DNA of 22,619 nucleotides from Treponema sp. (GCA_016293495.1 JAEDED010000032.1:1-22619), one strand, 5' to 3'; positions 1 through 8,380 are shown, numbered from the stretch's first letter. The notes: generated from the letters alone by a model not told the origin. Translations and numbers: made by a program.

Positions 1-111
1 GTAATGAAATTTCCCATGATGGAATCAGGCAGGTTTACGCACTGGACTGGATTTGCATGACCAGTCACTAATCAGCCTAGTTAAAGTGTCCAATAATTGG
101 GGTGCACTTCA
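1..111. mobile_element. Probable terminal end of an IS150-group (IS3 family) insertion sequence
   Basis: Read on the minus strand from 111 inward, the sequence begins TGAAGTGCACCCC and continues to TTGGACAC. This resembles the terminal repeats of IS150-type elements as I remember them (TGnACTGCACCC followed by a TTGGAC block). The element would extend leftward out of the window. No transposase reading frame is recognisable in 1-86, and all plus frames close by about position 71. A 6-bp inverted repeat (46-51 with 61-66) lies just inside the end. Which end this is, and whether the element is intact, cannot be seen. Bases 112-165, between this end and the exonuclease gene, hold nothing I recognise. 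Confidence 0.5.
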
Positions 112-165
112 GTTTAATTACTTCTAGGATAGGCCCATTTTTTTAAGAAAATTGGATCAATACCC

Positions 166-747
166 TTACGCCCGTTTCTGAACCGACTTAGTATCTTCAA
201 GTGTCTTAAGAAAAACTTCCATGCACACTCTGGCGTCATCGTAGGCGCGGTGTGCTTCAGTTACGTCGATGTTCATAAGGCGGGCCATTAACTGTAAATT
301 GTATTTTCCAAGCAAAGGATAAGCCCAGCGCACGAAGGTTAGTGTGTCCAGGGCTTTATTTTTTGTCTCCGGGAGTTTTGCTCTTGAAAGTTCTTCGTTG
401 ATAAAGTTTAAGTCGAAGTTTACGTTGTGGGCAATTAAAATTCCATCTTTAATAAAGCTTGAGAAATTTTTAAGCGCTTCTTCTGCAAGCGGAGCATCTT
501 TAACCATTTCGTTTGTGATGTGGTTAATTTCTGTGCATTCTGGTGGAATTGGTTTTTGAGGATTGATGAGGGTTTCGAATTTTTCTTTGATTCCGTCTTT
601 GTCAAACTTTACGGCCCCGATTTCGATTACCCGATCTGTCGTTGAACTTAAACCGGTTGTCTCGGTATCGAAGGCGATAAAGGTTGCTCCAGAGTCTAAA
701 AGAATCTGGAGCTTTCTGAAATCTTCTATCAGTTTATTCTGCGGCAT
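166..747 (-). CDS. DnaQ-family 3'-5' exonuclease (DNA polymerase III epsilon-like)
   Basis: 193-residue DEDDh exonuclease, cytoplasmic, expected to remove nucleotides from 3' ends in DNA proofreading or repair. Exo I is DTETTG with D27 and E29; Exo II is HNVNFD with D112; Exo III is HRAYDD with H166 and D171. All four acidic residues and the general-base histidine are therefore present. The length fits a stand-alone epsilon-like exonuclease domain without the polymerase-binding C-terminal tail of E. coli DnaQ. It is the last gene of the minus-strand operon. Its ATG lies 4 bases after the stop of the phosphoglucomutase gene and has no clear Shine-Dalgarno, so translational coupling is likely. 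Whether it is the replicative proofreader or an accessory exonuclease cannot be decided from sequence alone. Confidence 0.9.
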   Translation of the reverse strand: MPQNKLIEDFRKLQILLDSGATFIAFDTETTGLSSTTDRVIEIGAVKFDKDGIKEKFETLINPQKPIPPECTEINHITNEMVKDAPLAEEALKNFSSFIKDGILIAHNVNFDLNFINEELSRAKLPETKNKALDTLTFVRWAYPLLGKYNLQLMARLMNIDVTEAHRAYDDARVCMEVFLKTLEDTKSVQKRA

Positions 748-751
748 TTAA

Positions 752-2533
752 TTATTTTGCTGCGTCAAGAATTGATTTGATTTCTTTTGTGATTGCGTCA
801 CAAAGTTCTGCTGCTTTTGCTTTTGCTGAAGAAAGACACTTGTCGCAGCCACCTTCGAGAGCCATTGTCGAGTTGATGTAGAACTTGATTTTTGGTTCTG
901 TTCCTGATGGGCGTGCACTTACGATTGTTCCGCCGTCGAGGAAGAACTGGAGTACGTTGCTCTTTGGAAGATCTAATGGTTTTTTGTCAGAAGGATTTGC
1001 CGGGTCGAATACGATCTGGTTCTGTACGTCGCGGATAGATGTAACTGTTTTTCCACCGAGAGTCTTGAGTCCTTCTGTGCGGAGCTTTGTCATGATGCCT
1101 GCCATAACTTCTTTTCCTGATGAACCAGGGAAGTTCTGAGAAATGGCACGGTCTTCAAAGTATCCGTATTCTTTGTACATATCATCAAGGTGTTCAAGAA
1201 GGCTCTTGCCTTGTGAACGCCAGTAAAGTGTCATTTCTGCACAGAGAGCAGCAGCTGAAACACCGTCTTTGTCCATTACTTCTTTTTCTACTTTGTATCC
1301 GTAGCTTTCTTCAAGACCGAATACGTAGTCGCCAGTTCCTTTAGCTTCCATTTCTGCTTCAACAGCTGCGATCCACTTAAAGCCTGTAAGACATTCGATC
1401 ATGCGAACGCCGAACTTTTTACAGATTGCATCTCCGAATGGTGAAGTTACGATAGAGCGAACTACAACAGGATCAGCTGGCATTGTTCCAAATTCTTTGC
1501 GGCTCAAAAGTACGTATTCCATGAGCATAGCACCCATCTGGTTTCCTGAAAGGAGAACCCATTCGCCGTTTGCATCTGGGAATGCTGTTCCGAAGCGGTC
1601 TGAGTCTGGGTCAGTTGCCATTACACAGTCTGCTTTTTCTTTTTTACCAAGTTCTACTGCGAGAGTGAGAGCTGGTTTTTCTTCTGGGTTTGGTTTTTCT
1701 ACAGTAGGGAAGTTACCGTCTGGTTCACGCTGTTCTGGAACTGTGATTACTTTAAGTCCCAAATCTCCGAGAACTTTTTCTACATGCATAGCACCTGTTC
1801 CGTGAAGTGGTGTGTAAACAACCTTTACATCTCCTGCTTTTTCTTTAATCAATTCAGGACGGAAAAGCTGTGCCTTACACATTTCCCAGAATTTTTCGTC
1901 GATTTCTTTATCGATAATCTTAAGAGTTCCGTTTTTGAGGGCGTCTTCTTTAGAGATTGTTTTTACTTCTGTTACAGCGTTTACTTCTTTGATGATTCCT
2001 TCATCGTGTGGTTCGATAACCTGAGCACCGTCGTTCCAGTATGCTTTGTAACCGTTGTACATACGTGGGTTGTGAGAAGCTGTTACTACAACACCAGTGT
2101 CTGCTTTGAGTTCACGGATTGCGAATGACAATTCTGGAGTAGGACGAAGTCCTGAGAAGAGGTAAGCTTTGATTCCGTTTGCAGCGAAGATTAAGGCTGT
2201 TGCTTCTGCGAATACGTCTGAGTTAAGACGGCTGTCGTATGCAACAACTGCGCTCAATGTTCCGGCTTTTGCTTTTTCTGGGAATGCTTTGATTACGTAG
2301 TTTGCAAGTCCCTGTGTAGCCTGGTTGATTTCGAGAGTGTTCATGCGGTTTGTTCCGCCGCCCATGATTCCGCGAAGTCCGCCAGTTCCGAATTCGAGAG
2401 TCTGGTAGAAACGGTCTTCGAGTTCTGTCCAGTCTTCTTTAGCGATAAGTTCTTCTACTTCTTTGCTGAAACGTGCATCTTTTTCAGCAGCGATATAAGC
2501 TTTTGCTCTTTTTAAGATTTCTTCTTTTTCCAT
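752..2533 (-). CDS. Phosphoglucomutase/phosphomannomutase (alpha-D-phosphohexomutase)
   Basis: 593-residue cytoplasmic phosphohexomutase interconverting hexose 1- and 6-phosphates, feeding glycolysis, glycogen or nucleotide-sugar synthesis. The phosphoserine loop TASHNP has S153. The metal-binding loop is DPDSDR (D308, D310, D312). The sugar-binding loop is GLEESYGY near 407-412, and the C-terminal phosphate-binding motif RPSGTEPK lies near residue 540. The length and the EESYGY loop match the long bacterial/PGM2-like branch often annotated phosphoglucomutase. AAGGAG lies 8 bases before the ATG. An 89-base gap separates it from the upstream mutase gene; that gap contains a small 6-bp-stem hairpin (2591-2605) but no clear terminator. 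Which hexose it prefers is not readable. Confidence 0.95.
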   Translation of the reverse strand: MEKEEILKRAKAYIAAEKDARFSKEVEELIAKEDWTELEDRFYQTLEFGTGGLRGIMGGGTNRMNTLEINQATQGLANYVIKAFPEKAKAGTLSAVVAYDSRLNSDVFAEATALIFAANGIKAYLFSGLRPTPELSFAIRELKADTGVVVTASHNPRMYNGYKAYWNDGAQVIEPHDEGIIKEVNAVTEVKTISKEDALKNGTLKIIDKEIDEKFWEMCKAQLFRPELIKEKAGDVKVVYTPLHGTGAMHVEKVLGDLGLKVITVPEQREPDGNFPTVEKPNPEEKPALTLAVELGKKEKADCVMATDPDSDRFGTAFPDANGEWVLLSGNQMGAMLMEYVLLSRKEFGTMPADPVVVRSIVTSPFGDAICKKFGVRMIECLTGFKWIAAVEAEMEAKGTGDYVFGLEESYGYKVEKEVMDKDGVSAAALCAEMTLYWRSQGKSLLEHLDDMYKEYGYFEDRAISQNFPGSSGKEVMAGIMTKLRTEGLKTLGGKTVTSIRDVQNQIVFDPANPSDKKPLDLPKSNVLQFFLDGGTIVSARPSGTEPKIKFYINSTMALEGGCDKCLSSAKAKAAELCDAITKEIKSILDAAK

Positions 2534-2609
2534 TTTAATGGCTCCTTAGGTGTTTATGTAATGCGCCTTATGCGCGATTGTTACTTTGTTGAACTGAAAC
2601 TCAGTTACT

Positions 2610-2651
2610 CTTCTAAAAGCATTTACATTTTATCTGCTTCTAAAAGCATTT
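2610..2651. repeat. 27-bp-spaced partial tandem duplication across the stop codon of the second mutase
   Basis: The 15-base word CTTCTAAAAGCATTT occurs at 2610-2624 and again at 2637-2651. The first copy lies mostly beyond the stop codon (2623-2625) and the second inside the last codons. On the coding strand the gene ends with the codons for KMLLEADKM and stop, and the non-coding continuation again reads MLLEE and stop. The unit of 27 bases is a multiple of three, which suggests a slippage duplication that moved the stop codon. Confidence 0.8.
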
Positions 2652-4437
2652 TTGTTTCCCAGGCAAGGAGTTCTTTTTCCTTTTCGGGATTGTTTCCTTT
2701 AACGTCACACATGATTCTGAAAACGCTTTCTGTTCCAGAGCCGCGCATCCAGATAAAGGCTGCAGGTTTTTCTGAATCTTCAAATAGCTGAATCTTAAGT
2801 CCGCCTTTGCCGCTTTCTGAAAAATCCTTTGCATCAACTTTTTCTGTCGTGCCGTTTGTCAATACACATTTATACGACGAAATGCCATATTTTTGCAATA
2901 AGCCGTCAGCACCATTTTTAAAGGAATTTTCAAAAACCTTCTGGAAGTTGGCTTTAAGCTTTGAGTGATCCATTGTGCTGATTTTAAGAATTGCACGGCT
3001 TTCTGAAACACCTGTTGTTGTGTAAACAGGAAGTGTTTCGATTACGTCACTCAAAGTAAAGTCTTCTTTATATTTGTTACTCTGTCCTGAAAGATCGCAC
3101 CAGATGTGATAAAGGCCTTTTTTTGTATTGCCTGACATATCAATGCTGTCACGAATATTAAGAAGTTTTACGAATGCAAAGATTGTATTAATCGGATCAC
3201 GAACACTTGAAGGGTAAGTAATTGTTCCTCCGTTGGAACCTTCACCTAAGATTCTTACTGTGTATCCCTGTTTGCGGGCAAGGCGTGCTGTGTTAACGAC
3301 GTTTGCTTCTCCGACTTCGCCACGGAAAACTTTTGCGCCGAAGACAGCGGCAATTTCGTCGATACGCATTGATGTAGGGCAGTTTACAGCTACTGCAGGT
3401 TTGTAATTTTCTTCGGAACTGTTAAGCCAGTGAGAGAATGCAAGTTCTGCAAGAACAGAAAGTGAGAATACTTCCTGCGCTTTGAGAATCTGTGCGCTCT
3501 GTGATTTTGAATCCCAGTAAACGATATTTCCTCTGTCGCCGTCGCAGTCAGGCATATAGCCTAAAAGTGCATCTTTAGTTCCTGACTTCTGGAGTTCTTC
3601 CATTTTTTGTGCACAAGGCACAAGATTTTCAGGTTCAGGAATGATTTCGTGTACGATTTTACCGGGAACATCGTTGAACGGATAAAAATTTATATTGTTT
3701 TCTTTGAAGAAAGCGCTGTCAATCGAAAGAGTTCTTGCGCTTCCGTTAAAGTCGCATACGATTCCGATTGGATTTTTTCTAATCTGTTCTTTAAGAAGGT
3801 CAAAGAAGCTGTCCTGAAGAGGAACGTTTGAAATTGAAGAAATTACGTTCCTTGAGAAATTTCTGTACATATCAAGCGCTTCTTTTTTTGAAGACATTGA
3901 TTCTGTGTAGACCCAGTCAAGTTCTGTTTCGTTTCTGACAGAAATAAGGCGGCTTACGTTTTTAAGAACATTTTCGTCTGCGCACTTTTCTTTGAAGGCA
4001 TCAACGAGAAGGGCATTTTCCTGAGCGTTAAGAACGCCGCCGTCATTGAGCCCGAATTTAATTCCGTTGTGACCGACAGGGTTGTGGCTTGCCGAAACGT
4101 AAATGAATCCGTCAAAAAGTTTTGAAAACGCCATGATTTCTGGAGCCGCAGTAACGCCAAGGTAGCGGACTACAACTTTTTCTTTAAGAAGAAGGCGGAC
4201 CATTGCGTTTGTAATCTGAGGACCTGTAGGGCGGGTATCCATTCCCACTACGATAGTCGGTGTTTTTTTTGAAGTGCGTTTTTTTACATAGTCTGCAAAT
4301 ACAAGTGCAGAAAGAACGCTGATGCAGGTATTGTCGATTCCGATATCACAAGTTGTGTCTTTTTCGTCACCAGAAACTGCAAAGACTTTGCGCCAGCCTG
4401 AAGCAGAAAGAATCATGTTTGGTTCAAGTTTATTCAT
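2623..4437 (-). CDS. Second, divergent phosphohexomutase (phosphoglucomutase/phosphomannomutase family)
   Basis: 604-residue protein of the same superfamily as its downstream neighbour but clearly not a recent copy. The N-terminus has a SGWRK element as in family members. The catalytic loop is SASHNP (S117), the metal loop is DCDGDR (D297, D299, D301), the sugar-specificity loop is GEGSNGG (about 399-404), and the phosphate loop RGSGTES lies near the C-terminus. All four functional loops are intact, so it should be active on a phosphorylated sugar; the GEGSNG loop differs from the EESYGY loop next door. No strong ribosome-binding site precedes the ATG (a weak AAGGT lies further up). The gap to the upstream M23-like gene is 23 bases, so it is probably co-transcribed. 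The 3' end carries a short duplication that runs past the stop codon. Confidence 0.88.
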   Translation of the reverse strand: MNKLEPNMILSASGWRKVFAVSGDEKDTTCDIGIDNTCISVLSALVFADYVKKRTSKKTPTIVVGMDTRPTGPQITNAMVRLLLKEKVVVRYLGVTAAPEIMAFSKLFDGFIYVSASHNPVGHNGIKFGLNDGGVLNAQENALLVDAFKEKCADENVLKNVSRLISVRNETELDWVYTESMSSKKEALDMYRNFSRNVISSISNVPLQDSFFDLLKEQIRKNPIGIVCDFNGSARTLSIDSAFFKENNINFYPFNDVPGKIVHEIIPEPENLVPCAQKMEELQKSGTKDALLGYMPDCDGDRGNIVYWDSKSQSAQILKAQEVFSLSVLAELAFSHWLNSSEENYKPAVAVNCPTSMRIDEIAAVFGAKVFRGEVGEANVVNTARLARKQGYTVRILGEGSNGGTITYPSSVRDPINTIFAFVKLLNIRDSIDMSGNTKKGLYHIWCDLSGQSNKYKEDFTLSDVIETLPVYTTTGVSESRAILKISTMDHSKLKANFQKVFENSFKNGADGLLQKYGISSYKCVLTNGTTEKVDAKDFSESGKGGLKIQLFEDSEKPAAFIWMRGSGTESVFRIMCDVKGNNPEKEKELLAWETKMLLEADKM

Positions 4438-4460
4438 TGCTCTATACTACCTTGAAAGAA

Positions 4461-5345
4461 TTATAAAACATTAAGGGTAAATACTCGTGAGTATTCCTTG
4501 CCTGAGAAGTCTGTAACAATAATTGAAATTGTATCTTTTCCGTGAGGGAGATAAAGTTCCCCGAGAAGCATGATGTCGTCGTCAGGATAAAGTTCGCCGG
4601 CTGAATAAAGATTGTGGCCTTCGATTGCAAGTTCAGAATCCTTCTGCTTGATTGTGTTGTACGAAATGCGTTCTGATTCTGTTCCGTTAACGAGAAGAGT
4701 TGTTTTGTAAGGAACAGCATTGTCCTGGCGCGATTTGTAGATTTTATATACGCCTGAGGGGATGTTTTTCTGTGTTTCGAGATCGTAAACCTTGCCGAAT
4801 TTGTTTTTAAGTGAAACATTTGTCACGGTAAGGGCATGTTTCTGGCCGAGACGAGGCATGAGGATTAACGGGTTGATATAATTCTGGTTTTGAGTATCGA
4901 TAATCTGGAATTCGAGGTAGGAATCTGTTTCCTGCCATGCTGAGTTTCCGGTTGAGGCAAGCTTTGTTCCTGTAGTTACGGAAGGATGTTCATAAAGGTC
5001 TGTGTTAAAATTATCTGTGTCGAGGTTTCCGTATACTGTTAAAAGGGAATCTTCATGAGCTACGACTGCGCAGGTACCAAGTGATGATTCAAACCAGTTA
5101 AAGCCGTCATCGTGTTCAGTGATGATTATTGAAATTTCACCTTTATCAGCGCACACTGCTTCTTCTGATTCAGAAAAAATAAGCGATGTCGAAAGTGTGT
5201 CAGAGCGTTTCTGGCCGAAGAAGGAATAGAATTTATCCTGTAAAACATTTGCCTGAGGCCATTCAAAAGCGATTGCCGGAATTATGAGCATTGCGCCGGC
5301 ACCGAGAAGGGCGAATAATTTTTTCTGTTTTTTCTGTAATTTCAT
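4461..5345 (-). CDS. Exported degenerate M23/LytM-like protein
   Basis: 294 residues. The N-terminus is basic then hydrophobic (about 8-27), giving a Sec signal peptide or membrane anchor, so the protein acts in the periplasm or at the cell surface. Residues about 60-165 follow the beta-sheet pattern of M23 (LytM) peptidases: a VVAHEDSLLTVYGNL strand, then VTTGTKLASTGNSA, then LEFQI and NPL. In active enzymes these correspond to the H..G..T.YAHL, V..G..IG..G and HLHFE..DP blocks. The zinc ligands are missing: no HxxxD motif is present and HxH is replaced by LEF. Residues about 170-294 look beta-rich and Ig-like. The ATG has AAGGA 8 bases upstream and lies 24 bases after the propeller-like gene. 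A structural or regulatory role in envelope biology, in the way inactive LytM proteins activate amidases, is inference. Confidence 0.65.
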   Translation of the reverse strand: MKLQKKQKKLFALLGAGAMLIIPAIAFEWPQANVLQDKFYSFFGQKRSDTLSTSLIFSESEEAVCADKGEISIIITEHDDGFNWFESSLGTCAVVAHEDSLLTVYGNLDTDNFNTDLYEHPSVTTGTKLASTGNSAWQETDSYLEFQIIDTQNQNYINPLILMPRLGQKHALTVTNVSLKNKFGKVYDLETQKNIPSGVYKIYKSRQDNAVPYKTTLLVNGTESERISYNTIKQKDSELAIEGHNLYSAGELYPDDDIMLLGELYLPHGKDTISIIVTDFSGKEYSRVFTLNVL

Positions 5346-5369
5346 GGTTATGTCCTTCTTATGTAAAAA

Positions 5370-6440
5370 CTATTCTTTTGAAATAGTAAGCTTTGAGATT
5401 TTTGTATCTTTTCCTACAAAAAGGGAATTTCCGTCTGTCAGAATGAAGGCAGATTCTGCATCAAATGAAAAACTGCTTGTTTTATGAAGCCTTGATTCAA
5501 GAACGGTAATTGTATAAATATTGTGAGTTCCGATTTTTTCCTTTGAAAGAACGAATAAGCTTTCACCTACAGGAGATTCCTGAATGTTGAGAATGATTCC
5601 CGGAATGTCAATGTGAGAAAGCTTTGATTTTTTTATGTCATAAATGCCCAGACCGGTTGCATCGTTGTAGTAAACTGCAGATTCATCTTCGCTGAAGTAA
5701 ACAAGTGTCTGATGAACGATGCTTGAAGGCAGATATGTGTGATATACGATTTTTGCGTGGTTTTCTTCATTTTTGTAAAGAACGAAACGCTGGTTATGCT
5801 GACCTGATACGCAGGCAAAGTAATTTCCTTTTGAGCTTGTACTGGCGCCTAAAATAACTTCTGTATCACTTCCGCCCGGTGTAAGTTCGTACAAAGGATT
5901 CATATTTTCGTCAAAAGTGCAAAGTACGCCGTTTGCAAAGCCGACAACGGTAAGCTTTTTGTTTGAAGTAAAAGCGGTAATCGGGCTTGTATGAAGATGG
6001 CGGTTAAGGATTTTTCCCTGAAGATCAAAATATTCAAAGCCAAATCCGCCCGGAAGCATTACAAAAATCCTGTCTCCTGCAGCATACGGAAAGCCGCTTG
6101 CCGCAATTTTTGATATTACGTTTCCGTTTGTGTCAAAAACGTCAAAGCTGTGGGAATTTTTTTCGTAAGGAATAAGGTAGTCCCGTGAGATTGTTGCTTT
6201 ATAACCGAAGTTGCTGATATAGGTGAGTTTTCCGTCATGAGAAAAATAACCTGCATTCTGTCCTAACTTAAAGGGAAGTACATCAAGTGGTAATTCTGAA
6301 GTTTCTACACCCTGAGTTATATCTAAAGTCCACTGTGGAGTAAGCTGTAATTCTGTGCGTAAAGGCGCAAAACAGAAGATAAGGTACACAAGGAACAGTA
6401 CTGGGAGTAATATTGAGGACAAATGTTTCTTATTTTTCAT
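5370..6440 (-). CDS. Membrane-anchored beta-propeller-like protein of unknown function
   Basis: 356 residues, not assigned to a named family. Residues about 8-27 form one hydrophobic segment after a basic start (MKNKKH), so it is probably an N-terminally anchored protein with its body outside the cytoplasm. The rest is made of repeated short beta-rich units with turn patterns such as DTNGN, DLQGK, DENMN and DATG, about 40-50 residues apart, typical of WD40/PQQ-like propellers; no strict WD or PQQ signature is visible. It is first in the minus-strand operon and lies 24 bases upstream of the degenerate LytM-like gene, so the two exported proteins may work together. No Shine-Dalgarno precedes the ATG, and the promoter -10 box is only 6 bases upstream. 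Confidence 0.6.
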   Translation of the reverse strand: MKNKKHLSSILLPVLFLVYLIFCFAPLRTELQLTPQWTLDITQGVETSELPLDVLPFKLGQNAGYFSHDGKLTYISNFGYKATISRDYLIPYEKNSHSFDVFDTNGNVISKIAASGFPYAAGDRIFVMLPGGFGFEYFDLQGKILNRHLHTSPITAFTSNKKLTVVGFANGVLCTFDENMNPLYELTPGGSDTEVILGASTSSKGNYFACVSGQHNQRFVLYKNEENHAKIVYHTYLPSSIVHQTLVYFSEDESAVYYNDATGLGIYDIKKSKLSHIDIPGIILNIQESPVGESLFVLSKEKIGTHNIYTITVLESRLHKTSSFSFDAESAFILTDGNSLFVGKDTKISKLTISKE

Positions 6441-6446
6441 AAAATA

Positions 6447-6475
6447 ATGATATAATTATAGAAAATAACTGTCAA
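6447..6475 (-). promoter_or_regulatory. Sigma-70-type promoter for the minus-strand operon, predicted leaderless
   Basis: On the minus strand a perfect TTGACA (6470-6475) is followed after 17 bases by TATCAT (6447-6452). Transcription would start near 6440, the first base of the ATG. A second possible -10, TATAAT (6455-6460), would give a leader of only about 10 bases and has a poor -35. No ribosome-binding site is visible in either case. Confidence 0.7.
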
Positions 6476-6503
6476 TAAAGATTTTTGAACTTTATGTCGA
6501 TAA
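6476..6503 (+). promoter_or_regulatory. Sigma-28 (FliA)-type promoter for the chemoreceptor gene
   Basis: TAAAGATT (6476-6483) and GTCGATAA (6496-6503) match the flagellar sigma consensus TAAAGTTT...GCCGATAA at 7 of 8 bases each. The spacer after TAAA is 16 rather than the usual 15 bases. Its -35 touches the divergent TTGACA promoter. The predicted start near 6510 leaves a leader of about 68 bases that contains a 5-bp stem around the T-run at 6546-6560. Confidence 0.6.
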
Positions 6504-6577
6504 TAGAATAGGAATCTTTTACAGTTTCCAGAATTTGAGAGAAACCGGGTTTTTTTGCCTGGAAAAAGGGAATTTTT

Positions 6578-8338
6578 ATGAAACAGAGAACAATCAGGAG
6601 TAAAATCAAGCTTTACAGCATTACCGTGATGGCTGTTGTGCTTGTATTGTCAGCAATCATGACTGGAATCTACAGCCGGTCTGCCAACCGAACACGTATT
6701 GTTGCTGAACTTGAACGGATTGCCAATCAGAAAAATCTCGAATTTCAGGCTAATTTGAACAGTCAGATTATTCTTGCCCTTCAGATGGCCAAATCTCCTG
6801 TAGTTGTTGATTACTTCCTTGATCCTAAAGACGATGATCTTTTTGAACAGGCAAAAAAGGAAATTGCAGCTTATCAGGAATCATTCCTTGGCCGTACATC
6901 TTTCTGGATTAATGCAAAGGATTTGAAATTCTATTCTGACCTTAATTATTCCTATACCTTAGATCCTTCTAATCCAGATGATTACTGGTGGAATATGACA
7001 ATGAAGGAAACTGAAGTTTACAACTTCAATATTAACTATAACAAAGAACTTGGAAAAACAATGCTCTGGCTTAATGTTGTTGTCAGAGATACAAAGGATA
7101 ATGCAATCGGTATTGTCGGAACCGGTATTCCGATTACAGAATTCGTAAATGATATGTACAAGAATCTTCCAGCTGGAATCAATATGTATCTTTACAATAA
7201 TTCCCTTGAAGTAACAGGTGCAAAAGACCAGAAGATTCTTGCAGAAAAACATTCAATCACAGAATTCCTTCCGGGGCTTGATAATGACAAGGCTTTGACT
7301 GATCAAATGATCAGCTTTACAAAAAAAGGTGAATATGTAATCAATCCGATCAAGGTAATCGGATGGAATCTTGTTCTTTTCGTTCCTGCTCAGTTTAGTG
7401 ATAACTTTTCGGGAGATGTTTTCCTTTTTGGTTTAATACTTGATATTGTATGTCTTATCATCATAGTTATCTTTACTGTAATTCTCTATAATTTGATGAA
7501 TCGGACAACTGAACATCTTGATACAACAAAAGAGAAGGCAAGTGTTCAGGTTGATTTAATGGACCAGGTAAATGCTACCATTACTGAAAACGTGGATTAC
7601 CTTGAACAGTTCGGAAACCTTATTGAACACCAGATTAACCAGATTTCTACTTCAACAGAAAATACAAATGATTTGATGAATGATCTTGAAGCAATGAATA
7701 TTCTTCGTAAAGATTCAATTGACAGTACAAATGATCTTGCTGACAGTTCACGTACTGGTAATGAACATATTTCAAATATTACTGCAAAGATCGGCGAAAT
7801 GAGTGAATGTACAAACAGACTCACTTCTGCAAACAATCTTATTGCAAGCATTACTTCAAAAACAAACCTTCTTGCAATGAATGCCTCGATTGAAGCAAGT
7901 CATGCCGGTGAACAGGGTAAAGGCTTTGCAGTTGTTGCAAAGGAAATTCGTGCCCTTGCAGAAAAGAGTCGTGCCCAGCAGCAGGATGTAAGCCGTGCTA
8001 TTGCAGATATTAACGCAATGGTAAAGGATATGGTTTCTTATTCAGAAACTGCAAAGGCTTCGTTTGACCAGATTGTTGCAAATACAGAAAGAGTACAGGA
8101 TAACTTCCAGAATATGTCGAACAAGCTTGAAAGTGAAGCTTCACTTGTACAGACAATTTCTGCAAACTTACAGAACGTTTCAAATTCAAATCAGAAAATA
8201 AACCTCAGCTTTGCAGAAATGAAACAGTCAAACAAACTTGTAAGCAAGGAAATTTCGAAGGCTGTAGAAAGTTCTGATGCTCTTCTTGTAGTTACAGATG
8301 AACTTTTGAAGAAAATCCGCGGGGAAGATAAAGAATAA
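6578..8338 (+). CDS. Methyl-accepting chemotaxis protein (transmembrane chemoreceptor)
   Basis: 586 residues. TM1 is about 11-30 and TM2 about 282-303. Between them is a periplasmic sensor of about 250 residues of dCache-like character (WWNMTMKE then GTGIPITEF), expected to bind a small ligand. The cytoplasmic part lacks an obvious long HAMP and goes into a coiled-coil signalling domain. Its conserved hairpin tip (about 425-475) includes TNLLAMNASIEASHAGEQG and GFAVVAKEIRALAEKS, the CheA/CheW contact region. No C-terminal NWETF-type CheR tether is present. An AAGGGA ribosome-binding site precedes the ATG. A sigma-28-like promoter upstream fits the function. Monocistronic by context: the next gene has its own promoter. 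The ligand is unknown. Confidence 0.93.
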   Translation: MKQRTIRSKIKLYSITVMAVVLVLSAIMTGIYSRSANRTRIVAELERIANQKNLEFQANLNSQIILALQMAKSPVVVDYFLDPKDDDLFEQAKKEIAAYQESFLGRTSFWINAKDLKFYSDLNYSYTLDPSNPDDYWWNMTMKETEVYNFNINYNKELGKTMLWLNVVVRDTKDNAIGIVGTGIPITEFVNDMYKNLPAGINMYLYNNSLEVTGAKDQKILAEKHSITEFLPGLDNDKALTDQMISFTKKGEYVINPIKVIGWNLVLFVPAQFSDNFSGDVFLFGLILDIVCLIIIVIFTVILYNLMNRTTEHLDTTKEKASVQVDLMDQVNATITENVDYLEQFGNLIEHQINQISTSTENTNDLMNDLEAMNILRKDSIDSTNDLADSSRTGNEHISNITAKIGEMSECTNRLTSANNLIASITSKTNLLAMNASIEASHAGEQGKGFAVVAKEIRALAEKSRAQQQDVSRAIADINAMVKDMVSYSETAKASFDQIVANTERVQDNFQNMSNKLESEASLVQTISANLQNVSNSNQKINLSFAEMKQSNKLVSKEISKAVESSDALLVVTDELLKKIRGEDKE

Positions 8339-8380
8339 CCGGGGAAGATAAAGAATAACCGGGGAAGATAAAGAATAACG
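8321..8380 (+). repeat. Three 20-bp tandem repeats spanning the chemoreceptor stop codon
   Basis: The unit GGGGAAGATAAAGAATAACC occurs at 8321-8340 and 8341-8360 and, with the last base changed to G, at 8361-8380. The first copy encodes the C-terminal residues and the stop (8336-8338); the other two are untranslated. The final copy ends in a 12-base AT-rich palindrome (8374-8385) followed by a T-run, a weak candidate for the chemoreceptor terminator. Confidence 0.95.

Noticed and set aside
1401..1805. 134-codon plus-strand frame opposite the phosphoglucomutase
   Set aside because: Antisense shadow of a gene with complete catalytic motifs.
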